DNA of 64,000 nucleotides from Halobellus sp. LT62 (GCF_037031285.1 NZ_JAYEZO010000001.1:1240001-1304000), one strand, 5' to 3'; shown: positions 35,681-44,863, numbered from the stretch's first letter. Numbers and translations are program-made. Notes: generated from the letters alone by a model not told the origin.

Positions 35681-37015
35681 ATGGCTCGTGATGACACATC
35701 GATTCGACGACGAAGGTATCTAAAGGGTGCCGGAGCGACCGGAACTCTCGCAATCACCGGACTCGCCGGTTGTACGCTCGGCGGGGGCGGCGACGACGGT
35801 GGCGACAGTGGGGGCGACAGTGGGGGCGACAGCGGCGGCGACTCCGACAGCAGCGGGGACAGCGGCGGCGACAGCGGTGGAGACGCGACGCCGCTGACGA
35901 TCGCCGGCACAGTCCCGGATTCGGGATCGTTCTCCTCGCTCGGTGAGGACCTCCGCCGCGGCTACGAACTCGGCGTCGCGAGGATGAACGAGGAACTCGA
36001 CCGCGAGGTTGAGCTCATCCTCCGCGACGACGAGAGCGACGCGCAGACGCTCCGCGAGCAGCTTCAGGCGATCGTGAGCAACAACGACGTCAATATGATC
36101 TGGGGGAGCTTCTCCAGCCTGCTCGTCACCGCCGGGAGCGCCTTCGCGGAGAATCAAGGACTGCCGTTCCTCGGGATCGCCTTCGCGTACGAGGAGCCGC
36201 ACCGGAACGACAACTACGAGTGGACGTTCGCGCCGTTCCCGAAATCGCGTGACGTCGCCCGCTCGACGCTCGGCACGCTCGAACTCATCCCGGAGGAAGA
36301 GCGTCCGACCAACGTCGGGATCTGGGAGCCGAACTCCGGGTGGGGCGCAGAGCAGGCCCAGTACTGGGAGGACGTCCTCGGCGAAGCGGGCTACGATGTC
36401 GTGATGCGCGAGGTCTTCGAGCTCGGCTCCTCGGACTTCTCGACGCTCATCTCGCAGGCCGAAAGCAACGAGGTCGAGGTGCTGCTTTCGAACCCGACGC
36501 CGCCGGGCGGCATCACCGCCGTCAACCAGATGCGCGACAACAACTGGGCCCCGCAGATGCTGAAGTTCGTCCGCGGTGCCGATCCGTCCGCGTGGTGGTC
36601 CGCGCTCGGCGAAGACGGAGCCTACGCGCTGATGTGTCCGGGGTGGGTCCCGGGCCTCACCGGCAACGGCAACGCGGAACTCAGAGAGGCGTTCTTCAAC
36701 GAGTACGACACCGACGCCGAATTTATGCCCGCGAACGTCGGCGGCTCGTACAACCTGACGCAGGTCGCCCAGCAGGCCGTCGAGGCGGCCGGATCCGTCG
36801 ACCCTACGGCCGTTCGCGACGCGCTCCGGAGCGAGGAGTTCGAGACCGTGATCGGCACGTTCAGCTTCGAGGAGAACGGGCTGCCGGCGGAGGGCGAACT
36901 GACCGCACCGACCGGCCAGTGGTGGGAGGGTGCACAGCGACTCGCGTACCCGGACACCGACTCCGAGCAGGCGATCGACTTCCAGTACCCGATCCCACCG
37001 TGGAGCGAGCGATGA
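35681..37015 (+). CDS. LIV/HAAT-type ABC transporter solute-binding lipoprotein (system 2)
   Basis: A 444-aa Tat lipoprotein with Arg9-Arg12 then YLKGAGATG, and a lipobox ending at C31 (GLAGC). A (GGDS)n linker of about 30 residues is followed by a type 1 periplasmic-binding fold. The ATG at 35681 is preferred to the GTG at 35669, because TTTTTTATTG (about 35646-35656) lies at the right distance. It begins the block LivK-LivH-LivM, 35 nt before LivH. It lies just behind gentisate dioxygenase, so an aromatic acid substrate is plausible (inference). Confidence 0.93.
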   Translation: MARDDTSIRRRRYLKGAGATGTLAITGLAGCTLGGGGDDGGDSGGDSGGDSGGDSDSSGDSGGDSGGDATPLTIAGTVPDSGSFSSLGEDLRRGYELGVARMNEELDREVELILRDDESDAQTLREQLQAIVSNNDVNMIWGSFSSLLVTAGSAFAENQGLPFLGIAFAYEEPHRNDNYEWTFAPFPKSRDVARSTLGTLELIPEEERPTNVGIWEPNSGWGAEQAQYWEDVLGEAGYDVVMREVFELGSSDFSTLISQAESNEVEVLLSNPTPPGGITAVNQMRDNNWAPQMLKFVRGADPSAWWSALGEDGAYALMCPGWVPGLTGNGNAELREAFFNEYDTDAEFMPANVGGSYNLTQVAQQAVEAAGSVDPTAVRDALRSEEFETVIGTFSFEENGLPAEGELTAPTGQWWEGAQRLAYPDTDSEQAIDFQYPIPPWSER

Positions 37016-37049
37016 GCAGCCACTCGACTGACGGCCAACACGCCTGAAA

Positions 37050-37931
37050 ATGGTCTTCAGCGATCTCGCCACGCAAACGATCGTGAACGGGCTGTTGCTC
37101 GGGGGCATCTACGCCCTCGCAGCCTTGGGTCTCTCGCTCGTCTTCGGGATTATGGACATCGTGAACCTCGCGCACGGCCATATGCTGATGGTCGGCGCGT
37201 ACATCGCGATCCTCGTCTTCGCGGCCACGGGCATCACGCCGCTCGTGGGGATGGTGCTCGCGATGGCGTTGATGTTCGGACTCGGCGTCCTGCTGCAGAA
37301 GGTGCTCCTGAAGCACGTCGTCGACGAGGGGCTCGAACAGCCGATCATCATCCTGTTCGGCCTCGCGCTGATCCTGCAGAACCTCGGTCGCGTCATCCTC
37401 GGCGGCGACGCCCGAACCGCGGACATCGGTATCCCCGGAAACGGGTTCGACATCGGCATCGCGTTTATGTCGTTCCCTCGGACGGTGACGTTTATCGTGG
37501 CGGTCCTCCTCATCGCCGCGACGTGGGCGTTCCTGCAGTACACGAAGACGGGACAGGCCATCCGCGCGACGGCACAGAACCGCACGGCTGCGAAGCATAT
37601 GGGGATCAACACCGATCAGATCTACGTCATCACGCTCGGAATCGGGACGGCGCTCGCCGGCGCGGCCGGTGCGCTGCTCTCGATGCTGTTCCCCATCGAC
37701 CCGTACGTCGGGTGGTCCTACCTGCTGAAGACGTTCGCCGTGGTCGTTCTCGGCGGCGTCGGCAGCGTGCTCGGGACGCTCGTCGGCGGCCTCGTGCTCG
37801 GGGTCTCCGAGAACCTCGGCGCGCTGTATCTCGGTGGCGGCTATCGCAACGTCGTGAGCCTGCTCATCTTCCTCGCCGTGCTGCTCGTCAAACCCGAGGG
37901 CCTGTTCGGCGGCTCCGGGGGTGGTGAGTAA
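37050..37931 (+). CDS. livH: ABC transporter permease, LivH type (system 2)
   Basis: A 293-aa polytopic LivH permease. It opens with NGLLLGGIYALAALGLSLVFG, followed by NLAHGHMLM, and has the coupling loop RTAAKHMGINTDQIY. It is typical of the family, more so than the system 1 LivH. It overlaps LivM by TAATG. Confidence 0.93.
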   Translation: MVFSDLATQTIVNGLLLGGIYALAALGLSLVFGIMDIVNLAHGHMLMVGAYIAILVFAATGITPLVGMVLAMALMFGLGVLLQKVLLKHVVDEGLEQPIIILFGLALILQNLGRVILGGDARTADIGIPGNGFDIGIAFMSFPRTVTFIVAVLLIAATWAFLQYTKTGQAIRATAQNRTAAKHMGINTDQIYVITLGIGTALAGAAGALLSMLFPIDPYVGWSYLLKTFAVVVLGGVGSVLGTLVGGLVLGVSENLGALYLGGGYRNVVSLLIFLAVLLVKPEGLFGGSGGGE

Positions 37932-38953
37932 TGGCGTTCATCGAGAGGGCTCCCGGCGAGTCGGTCGCGACTGACCGTCGCGTACTCGCAGTCGCGGCGC
38001 TCGCCGTGCTGTGGCTCATCACCGTCCCGTTCACGACGACCGACTCGCTGACGGGGCTCATCCTGACTGGCCTCGTCTTCGTGATGCTCGGCGTTTCGTG
38101 GAACCTGCTCGCCGGCTACGCGGGACAGATCTCGCTGGGACACGCGGCCTTCTTCGGAATGGGCGCGTTCGTCACCGCGTGGCTGACGACCCCGACGGCC
38201 GGCGGCTTCCCGGAGTCGATCCAGTTACCCGTCATCCCCGCGATGCTGATCGGCGCGCTCGCAGCGGCGCTGATCGCGCTCGTCATCGGGCCGATCATCT
38301 TCCGACTGAGCGGACACTACTTCGCCATCGGAACGCTCGCACTCGCCGCCGTGATCGAACTGATTATGCTCGATCGCCGGGATCTGACCGGCGGAGCGAC
38401 CGGCTACTACATCCAAGCGGATCTCTCACTCGGCGAGGTGGTCTCGCACGGCGACGTGATGTTCTACCTGACGCTCATCGCGACGATCGCGACCGTCGTT
38501 ATCACGTATCTCATCGTCCGCGGCCCGACCGGGCTCGGGATGAAGGCAATCCACGACGACGAGGACGCCGCGAGCAGTCTCGGCGTCAACCCGCTGAAGT
38601 ACAAGATGTACGCGTTCGTCGTCTCCTCGTTCTTCGCTGGGCTGGCCGGCGCGCTGTACGGCCACTACACGCTGTACATCAACCCGCAGTCGACGCTCGC
38701 GGTGACGTGGACGATCGACGCACTGGTCGTCGTCATCCTCGGCGGAATGGGGACGTTCTCCGGCCCGATCTTCGGGGCCGGACTGTTCCTGCTGTTGGAC
38801 AACGGCCTCTCGGCCATCGTCAGCGGTTACTCCGAGGCGGTCGAAGGGATCCTCATCATCCTCTTCATTATCTTCCTCCCAACGGGACTCTATGGACTAT
38901 TCAAAGAGTATCTCATCGAGGAAACCGACGGAAGCGACGGCGCTCACGACTGA
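37931..38953 (+). CDS. livM: ABC transporter permease, LivM type (system 2)
   Basis: A 340-aa polytopic LivM permease with the conserved SWNLLAGYAGQISLGHAAFF segment near residue 55 and the coupling loop AIHDDEDAASSLGVNPLKYK. It is translationally coupled to LivH. The LivF ATPase gene is convergent, 33 nt beyond the stop. Confidence 0.93.
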   Translation: MAFIERAPGESVATDRRVLAVAALAVLWLITVPFTTTDSLTGLILTGLVFVMLGVSWNLLAGYAGQISLGHAAFFGMGAFVTAWLTTPTAGGFPESIQLPVIPAMLIGALAAALIALVIGPIIFRLSGHYFAIGTLALAAVIELIMLDRRDLTGGATGYYIQADLSLGEVVSHGDVMFYLTLIATIATVVITYLIVRGPTGLGMKAIHDDEDAASSLGVNPLKYKMYAFVVSSFFAGLAGALYGHYTLYINPQSTLAVTWTIDALVVVILGGMGTFSGPIFGAGLFLLLDNGLSAIVSGYSEAVEGILIILFIIFLPTGLYGLFKEYLIEETDGSDGAHD

Positions 38954-38986
38954 GCGCGCCGCTTTCGAGTTCTTTACGCTACTTCT

Positions 38987-39691
38987 TCACGCGCCGAGAT
39001 ACGATTCTTCGACGCGTTTGTCCTTCGCGAGCTCTTCGGCCGTTCCGGAAAGCTCGATCTCGCCGGTTTTGATGACGTAGCCGCGGTCGGCGACACGGAG
39101 GGCGTTGTAGATGTCCTGTTCGACGAGCAGCACGGTCGTCCCCTCGTCGTTGATCCGCTGGATCGCCTCGAACACGTCGTCGACGAGAACGGGCGCGAGT
39201 CCGAGGCTCGCTTCGTCGAGAAGGAGGAGGTCCGGATCGCTCATCAGCCCGCGACCGATCGCGAGCATCTGCTGTTCGCCGCCCGAGAGCGTCCCCGCCC
39301 GCTGTTTGGATCGCTCTTCGAGCCGCGGGAAGATGTCGTAGACGCGTTGGAGGCGATCTTCCATTCCGCTCCGATCCAGATACGCGCCGAGTTCGAGGTT
39401 CTCTTTGACGGTGCTCTCGGTGAACACCTCTCTTCCCTCCGGAACGTGAGCGACGCCTTTCGCGACGACCTCTTCGTGCGGCAGGTCGCCGATCGACTCG
39501 CCCTTGTATCGGACTTCGCCGTCCATCGGGGTGAGATCCCCGCAGATCGTTTTCAGCGTCGTCGTCTTCCCCGCGCCGTTCGCGCCGAGCAACGCCACTG
39601 TCTCCCCCTCGTCGACGGAGAGGCTCACGTCCCAGAGAACCTGCACGTTGCCGTACGCGACGTCTATCCCATCTACTTCGAGCAGTGACAT
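38987..39691 (-). CDS. livF: ABC transporter ATP-binding protein, LivF type (system 2)
   Basis: A 234-aa LivF ATPase with Walker A GANGAGKTT, signature LSGGEQQ and Walker B LLLLDEASLGLAP. It faces the permease genes tail to tail. With LivG at 30430 it would power system 2. The ATG at 39691 begins the family core directly. Confidence 0.93.
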   Translation of the reverse strand: MSLLEVDGIDVAYGNVQVLWDVSLSVDEGETVALLGANGAGKTTTLKTICGDLTPMDGEVRYKGESIGDLPHEEVVAKGVAHVPEGREVFTESTVKENLELGAYLDRSGMEDRLQRVYDIFPRLEERSKQRAGTLSGGEQQMLAIGRGLMSDPDLLLLDEASLGLAPVLVDDVFEAIQRINDEGTTVLLVEQDIYNALRVADRGYVIKTGEIELSGTAEELAKDKRVEESYLGA

Positions 39692-39857
39692 CGATTACCA
39701 CGTGATTTATCGTGGTCTTTCTTAAGCCTACCTTTCGGCGGCCTCGAAGCGACGACGCGTGGCGCAGTCCGTCACGTAGCGGAGGCATCGACTGTCGAGA
39801 AGAATTGGCATAGAATCTCGAAGTGGCGGTCGAAACCCGTTGAAGCGCCGCTGCGAC

Positions 39858-40736
39858 TTACTCCTGTCCGCCCTTCGTGACGTTGGCGTCGGCGTAGCTG
39901 ACGTCGCGACCGGTGACGTCGACGGTCATCGAGCCGACGTCTTCGATCTCGGCGTCGATCGTGTCGCCGTCGTGGAGTTCGCTCACGCCCTCGGGCGTGC
40001 CCGTCGTGATGACGTCGCCGACCTCCAGCGTCGCGCCCAGCGACGCGTACTGGACGATGTCCGCGCAGGTGTAGACCATATCGCCGGTGTTCTCGTACTG
40101 GCGGCGCTCGCCGTTCAGCTGCAGTTCCATCTGGAGGTCCTGGGGGTCGTCGATCTCGTCGGCGGTGACGACGCACGGGCCGATGACCGTGAACGTGTCG
40201 TAGGATTTCCGGTTGGAGCGGTCTTGATCGCCGCGGAGCGAGATATCGAGCAGGATCGTGTATCCGAAGATGTGGTCCCACGCCTCCTCGGCGGAGACGT
40301 CTTTGGCCTCCTCGCCCATCACGAACGCGAGTTCGACCTCGTGGTCGGTGCGGCGGTCGGTAAAGGGGAGTTCGATCCCGCGGTCGGGGCCGACGACGCT
40401 GGAGGGGGCCTTCAGGAAGTAGCCCTTGTCCTTGATCGAGAACCACTCCTCTGTGGTGATGTCCTTGTCCGCGATGGCCTCCTCGATGTGGTTCTCGTAG
40501 TTCAGCGGCGCGGCGATGACCTTCCCGGGGCGGCCGACGGGCGAGCCGATCTCGACGTCGTCGACGTCGTAGTCCGGCTTCTCGTCCTCGTACTCGGCGG
40601 CGTCGTAATCGCCTTCGATGTACTCGACGAGCGGTTCGTCGCCCTCGAGGCCGAGTCGGTCCGAGAGGTCGATGACGCCGCTGCCGTCCTCTGTGAGCAG
40701 TCCGAGCTGGTTGTCGTCGTAGCGGACGAATCGCAT
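39858..40736 (-). CDS. Fumarylacetoacetate hydrolase family protein (probable fumaryl/maleylpyruvate hydrolase)
   Basis: A 292-aa FAH-fold enzyme. The metal motif is DHEVELAFVMG (ExE), with RSNRKSYDTFTVIGP and TTGTPEGV, as in fumarylpyruvate hydrolases and related C-C hydrolases. It would split the isomerised or unisomerised ring-cleavage product of gentisate into pyruvate and fumarate or malate. The start at 40736 is chosen; TTTTATG on the minus strand (about 40761-40767) is its TATA box, and the in-frame start at 40763 falls inside that box. No maleylpyruvate isomerase gene is seen beside it. Confidence 0.88.
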   Translation of the reverse strand: MRFVRYDDNQLGLLTEDGSGVIDLSDRLGLEGDEPLVEYIEGDYDAAEYEDEKPDYDVDDVEIGSPVGRPGKVIAAPLNYENHIEEAIADKDITTEEWFSIKDKGYFLKAPSSVVGPDRGIELPFTDRRTDHEVELAFVMGEEAKDVSAEEAWDHIFGYTILLDISLRGDQDRSNRKSYDTFTVIGPCVVTADEIDDPQDLQMELQLNGERRQYENTGDMVYTCADIVQYASLGATLEVGDVITTGTPEGVSELHDGDTIDAEIEDVGSMTVDVTGRDVSYADANVTKGGQE

Positions 40737-40828
40737 ACGCGGACCATCGGCGGAATCCCCCATAAAAGATGCCTTTCGGGTCGAGCGGGCGAAACGCGGC
40801 GCGCTTCCCGTGCGACCCGGTCGTCGGC

Positions 40829-41725
40829 CTACAGGTAACTCTCGGTCCGCGACAGGTCGACGTCGCTCGCGACGTCCTCGCGGAAGTGCTTCGAGAGCGA
40901 CTCCAGCGTCCAGCCGTCGGGGTTGACGCCGACCGCGTCCATCGCCGGATCGGAGAAGACGCCGACGCGGTCGCCGCCCGCATAGAGAGTACAGCCGGTG
41001 ACGTCTTCGGCCGCCTCGCTCGCGAGGTAGGCGACGAGCGGGGCGACCCTCTCGGGCGGCATCTCCGCCTCGGTGTACGGTCGATGTTCTTCGGGCACCG
41101 TCTCCGTCATCCGCGTGTAGCCGTTCGGGATCAGAGCGTTGACGCGGACGTTCGAGCGGACCAGTTCGTTCGAGACGGTCCGGACCATCCCGAGGATTCC
41201 GGCCTTCGCGGCCGCGTAGTTCGCCTGTCCGAGACTCCCGCGCGCCGCTCCGGCGCTCACCGCGAGATACGAGCGCTGGCGGTCGAAGCCGTCTTCGCCC
41301 GCGACCTCGCTGGCCTCCCGCCAGTGCTTCGCGGCCGCCCGCAGCGGCGCGAACTGCCCGGTGAGGTTCGTCTCGACGACCTCGCGCCAGTCCTCCTCGC
41401 TCAGCTTGTAGCTGATCCCGTCGCGAAGGATGCCGGCGAAGTTGCAGACGAAGTCGACGCGGCCGTACTCGTCGACGGTGTCCCCGATCAGGGACTCGGC
41501 GTACCCGAAGTCGCTGACGTCGCCGTGGTGGGCGATGGCTTCCCCGCCCGCCTCGCGAATCTCCTCGGCGACGGCTTCGGGAACGGCGGCGTCGCTACCG
41601 GTCCCGTCGACCTCGCAGCCGAGGTCGTTGACGACGACGCGCGCGCCGTTGTCGGCCAGTTCGAGGGCCGCGGCCCGGCCGAGGCCGTTACCCCCGCCCG
41701 CGACGACGCAGACTGCCTCCTCCAC
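40829..41725 (-). CDS. Short-chain dehydrogenase, (3R)-hydroxyacyl-CoA dehydrogenase (MFE2) type
   Basis: A 298-aa SDR with the glycine motif AGGGNGLGRAAALELADNGA, then VVVNDLGCEVDGTGSDA, which resembles the peroxisomal multifunctional enzyme type 2 dehydrogenase domain. NFAG and a Ser...YAAAK active site are present. A C-terminal extension of about 40 residues follows the SDR core (DGWTLESLSKHF). It probably oxidises (3R)-hydroxyacyl-CoA and would pair with the MaoC hydratase at 21205 (inference). GTG start at 41725, 3 nt after the aldehyde dehydrogenase stop. Confidence 0.85.
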   Translation of the reverse strand: MEEAVCVVAGGGNGLGRAAALELADNGARVVVNDLGCEVDGTGSDAAVPEAVAEEIREAGGEAIAHHGDVSDFGYAESLIGDTVDEYGRVDFVCNFAGILRDGISYKLSEEDWREVVETNLTGQFAPLRAAAKHWREASEVAGEDGFDRQRSYLAVSAGAARGSLGQANYAAAKAGILGMVRTVSNELVRSNVRVNALIPNGYTRMTETVPEEHRPYTEAEMPPERVAPLVAYLASEAAEDVTGCTLYAGGDRVGVFSDPAMDAVGVNPDGWTLESLSKHFREDVASDVDLSRTESYL

Positions 41726-41728
41726 GGT

Positions 41729-43228
41729 TCAGAACGGGAACTCCCGCGGTTCGTGCTGCAGTGAGATCCACTTCTTCTCGGTGACTTCGTCGAGGAAGTC
41801 AGTGGAGTTGTAGCCGCCGAGGCCCGAGGCCTTCGTGCCGCTGAACGGAACGTGCGCCTCGTCGTTGATCCCCTGATCGTTGACGTGGATGTTTCCGGAG
41901 TCGATCCGCTTTGCGATCTGGAGTCCGGTTCCGATGTCGCCGGCGTGGACCGAGCCGGTCAGCCCGTACTCGGTGTCGTTCGCCATCTCGATCGCCTCGT
42001 CGACGTCCGAGAAGGGGATCACGGGGGCGATCGGACCGAAGTGCTCGTTGCACGCGGCGGGCATGTCGTTCGACGCGCCCGAAAGCACCGTCGGACGGAC
42101 GACCAGCGAGTCCTCGACGCCGTCGAGTTCGACCGTTTCGCCGCCCGTTTCGAGCGTCGCGCCGTCCTCGATCGAGCGCTCGACGTAGTCGAGCATCTGG
42201 TCGCGCTGGGACTCGTTGATGATGGGTCCGAGGACGACCTCGTCGTGTGCGCTGCCCGCGGGGAGCCCCTCGGCGCGCTCGGTCAGCCGCTCGACGTACT
42301 CGTCGTAGACGGTGTCTTGGACGAGGTGGCGGTTGATCGAGATACAGACCTGCCCTTGGTGGATGAACGAGCCGAACACCGCGGCGTCGATCGCCTGATC
42401 GAGGTCGGCGTCCTCAGTGACGATGTGGGCGTTGTTGCCGCCGAGTTCCATCGCCGGGACCGCGAGGTTCTCCGCGGCGAGACCGGCGACGTGCTGGCCG
42501 ACTTCGGTCGATCCCGTGAAGGCGACGACGTCGCTGTCGGGGTGGCCCGCGAGGTGGTCACCGATCTCCGAGCCCTTCCCGGTGACGACGTTGACGACGC
42601 CGCCGGGGATTCCGGCTTCCTCCGCGAGGCGGGCCCACGCGAGGCCGCCGATGATCGGCGCGTCAGTCGAGGGTTTGAGGACGACCGAGTTACCGGCGGC
42701 GATCGCGGGCGCGAGCGCTCGAGCGGTGAGGTTCAGCGGGAAGTTCCACGGCGAGATTACCGTGACGACGCCCTCGGGTTCGCGGTAGACGATGTTCTCC
42801 TTGCCGGGGATGTTGGAGGCGGCGGTCTCGCCTTTCATTCGCCGGGGGAGCGTCGCGGCCTCGGCGAGGTGGTCCTGCGTGATCTGAATGGAGGTCTCGC
42901 CGACGCCGTGGATGCCGCCGATCTCCGTCGTGATCAGCTCGATGATCGACTCTTGGTTCTCTTCGACGGCCTCAATGAGCCCCTGAACGGCCTGCTCGCG
43001 TCGTGCGGGGGGTGTCTCTCCCCACTCTTTTTGCGCTTCGACGGCCGCCTCGTAGGCCGCATCGACGTCGCCTTCGGTGCCGCGGGGTACCTCCGTGACG
43101 ACCTCGCGAGTGGAGGGATCCTCGACCGGCGTCGACTCGCCGCTCTCGGATTCGACCCACTCGCCGCCGATATAGAGCTTGTTCCAGTCTGCGTCGATGC
43201 TGAATTTGGACTGGCCTTCGAGTGCCAT
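41729..43228 (-). CDS. NAD(P)-dependent aldehyde dehydrogenase
   Basis: A 499-aa ALDH. It shows ISPWNFPLNLTARALAPA (NAD binding), VAFTGSTEVGQHVAG, the general-base Glu in AMELGGNNAHIV, the catalytic Cys in IHQGQVCISINR, and the family CNEHFGPIAPVI segment. It is similar to benzaldehyde/vanillin-type ALDHs, but the substrate is not certain. It is the first gene of a two-gene operon with the SDR. An aromatic aldehyde or an aldehyde from side-chain degradation is a reasonable substrate. Confidence 0.92.
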   Translation of the reverse strand: MALEGQSKFSIDADWNKLYIGGEWVESESGESTPVEDPSTREVVTEVPRGTEGDVDAAYEAAVEAQKEWGETPPARREQAVQGLIEAVEENQESIIELITTEIGGIHGVGETSIQITQDHLAEAATLPRRMKGETAASNIPGKENIVYREPEGVVTVISPWNFPLNLTARALAPAIAAGNSVVLKPSTDAPIIGGLAWARLAEEAGIPGGVVNVVTGKGSEIGDHLAGHPDSDVVAFTGSTEVGQHVAGLAAENLAVPAMELGGNNAHIVTEDADLDQAIDAAVFGSFIHQGQVCISINRHLVQDTVYDEYVERLTERAEGLPAGSAHDEVVLGPIINESQRDQMLDYVERSIEDGATLETGGETVELDGVEDSLVVRPTVLSGASNDMPAACNEHFGPIAPVIPFSDVDEAIEMANDTEYGLTGSVHAGDIGTGLQIAKRIDSGNIHVNDQGINDEAHVPFSGTKASGLGGYNSTDFLDEVTEKKWISLQHEPREFPF

Positions 43229-43448
43229 ACGTCATAGTTAACGTGAATCACTAATGAAAGTTTGGTCAGATCGCCAAATTTTTTGTGCGTAACCGGGTTA
43301 CACCGATGATATCACCCTACAACGGGACGGTTCGATGACTGACCAAGAGAAAGCACTAAACGCCGGTGGAAACACGTTACGGGCGAACTTGCGATCGGAG
43401 ACGATCCGATCGCCCCGAGCGATACCGACGAGACTCTCGCCGTGGCGG

Positions 43449-43515
43449 ACGACCAAGCTATGACAGAATACCCTACGCTATGACGGACGACCCTTCGCTA
43501 TGACAGACGACCAAG
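43449..43515 (+). repeat. Three 20-bp tandem repeats carrying three ATGs before the MFS gene
   Basis: The unit CGCTATGACRGACGACC (20-bp period with spacer) occurs three times, giving ATG at 43460, 43480 and 43500. Because 20 is not a multiple of three, the three ATGs lie in three different frames. Only the third opens the MFS reading frame. Confidence 0.7.
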
Positions 43516-44693
43516 ACGCCGCGCTCGACTCGCGAACCAGTTGGCTCATCTCCGTGCTCGGGTTGGTCCTGCTGACGCTCATCTGGGGGATGATCTTCAC
43601 GTTCACCGTCTACTCCCAAGCCATCGAGACCGCGTTCGGGCTGTCGAGCCTCCGGGTCTCCTCGATCTTCTCGATCACCACGGCGGCGTTTATGATCGCT
43701 GGGGGGTTGATCGGCATTCTCATCGCTCGCGCGCCGCTACGTCCCGTCGTCGCTGTAAGCGGCGTCGCGTTCGCCCTCGCGGTCGGGTTGATGCAGCTTA
43801 CGACCTCCTATCCGTCACTGGTGTTCGCGTTCGGCCTCTTGGGAACCGCCGGTGGAACGGTGTTCGTCATCGTCATCTCGCTGGTCCCACAGTGGTTCGA
43901 CGAGTACGAGGGCCGCGCGATGGGCGTCACGTTCATCGGCAACGGACTCGGTGTGTTGGTCCTGCCGCCCGTGTGGGTCTTTCTGCTCGAACGGATGTCG
44001 ATCTCGGAGGCGCTTCTCGCCGTCGGGTGGACGACCGCCGCGGTGATTCTGCTTTCGAGTACCGTCTACCGCCGCCCGCCGGGTGTCCGCGCGACGGCCG
44101 CGGCGTCTGTTGACGTCGCGTGGATCCGAGATCGGTTGACGGACCGCGCGTTCGTCGTCTCGCTCGCCGGGTTCTCGCTGCTGTGGAGTTGGTACTTCGT
44201 GCTCTCGGTGGACATCGTCGCGATTCTGACCACGGGGGGCATCGACCGTACGGTGGCGGCGACGGCGTTCGGCATCGTGGGGGGGGTCAGCGTGATCACG
44301 CGCATCGCCGGCGGCGCGGTCGCTGACCGGGTCGGCATCCGCGTGACGCTCACGAGCGGTGTCGTGCTTGCAGCGATCGGGATGGGCGGACTGCCACTCG
44401 TCTCGACGCAGCTCTCGATGTACGTCGTCCTCGTCCTCTTCGGCATCGGACTGGGGGTAGTAGCACCGCTGTTCTCCCCGATTCTCCTGAATCGCTTCGG
44501 TGCGGCGAACGCGACAGCGCTAATCGGGATTTTCAACATCAGCGAGGCGGTGACGGCGATTTCCATACCGGTCATCCTCAACGTCCTGACCGACGTCTCC
44601 GGCGGATACACGTTCCCGCTCGTGCTCGTGTTTGTCTTGACGCTCCTCGGCGGCTGGCTGTTCTACCGAGGAACCGCGCCGCAGGCCGACTGA
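43500..44693 (+). CDS. MFS transporter
   Basis: A 397-aa major facilitator with 12 hydrophobic helices. Features include the ARAPLRP cytoplasmic loop 2-3 region, WFDEYEGRAMGVTFIGNGLG in the region typical of oxalate/formate- and monocarboxylate-like carriers, and ADRVGIRVTL in the second half. It is likely a carboxylate carrier or exporter at the end of the catabolic region. The ATG at 43500 lies in a tandem repeat, so the start region may have been duplicated. Confidence 0.88.
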   Translation: MTDDQDAALDSRTSWLISVLGLVLLTLIWGMIFTFTVYSQAIETAFGLSSLRVSSIFSITTAAFMIAGGLIGILIARAPLRPVVAVSGVAFALAVGLMQLTTSYPSLVFAFGLLGTAGGTVFVIVISLVPQWFDEYEGRAMGVTFIGNGLGVLVLPPVWVFLLERMSISEALLAVGWTTAAVILLSSTVYRRPPGVRATAAASVDVAWIRDRLTDRAFVVSLAGFSLLWSWYFVLSVDIVAILTTGGIDRTVAATAFGIVGGVSVITRIAGGAVADRVGIRVTLTSGVVLAAIGMGGLPLVSTQLSMYVVLVLFGIGLGVVAPLFSPILLNRFGAANATALIGIFNISEAVTAISIPVILNVLTDVSGGYTFPLVLVFVLTLLGGWLFYRGTAPQAD

Positions 44694-44854
44694 GAAGTGG
44701 GTTGCTCAGTGTGGGGCTGACAGTCGGCACCGATCGCGCAGCCGACTGAGACGGCGAGCGCGACACGTCTTTGGAGTTCCCACGCCGATGTGCCGAACAC
44801 CCGCGAAGCGACGTGGGATCGCGTTCAGATCACAGGGGCGTTGGCCGCGGCTTC

Positions 44855-44863
44855 ATATATAAA
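44855..44863 (+). promoter_or_regulatory. Orphan TATA-like element
   Basis: ATATATAAA is a strong haloarchaeal TATA match in a 216-bp gap between two convergent genes. No start codon of a credible gene lies 27 nt downstream on the plus strand. It points into the 3' end of the FAD/Fe-S dehydrogenase gene as an antisense promoter, or leftward on the other strand. Confidence 0.4.
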
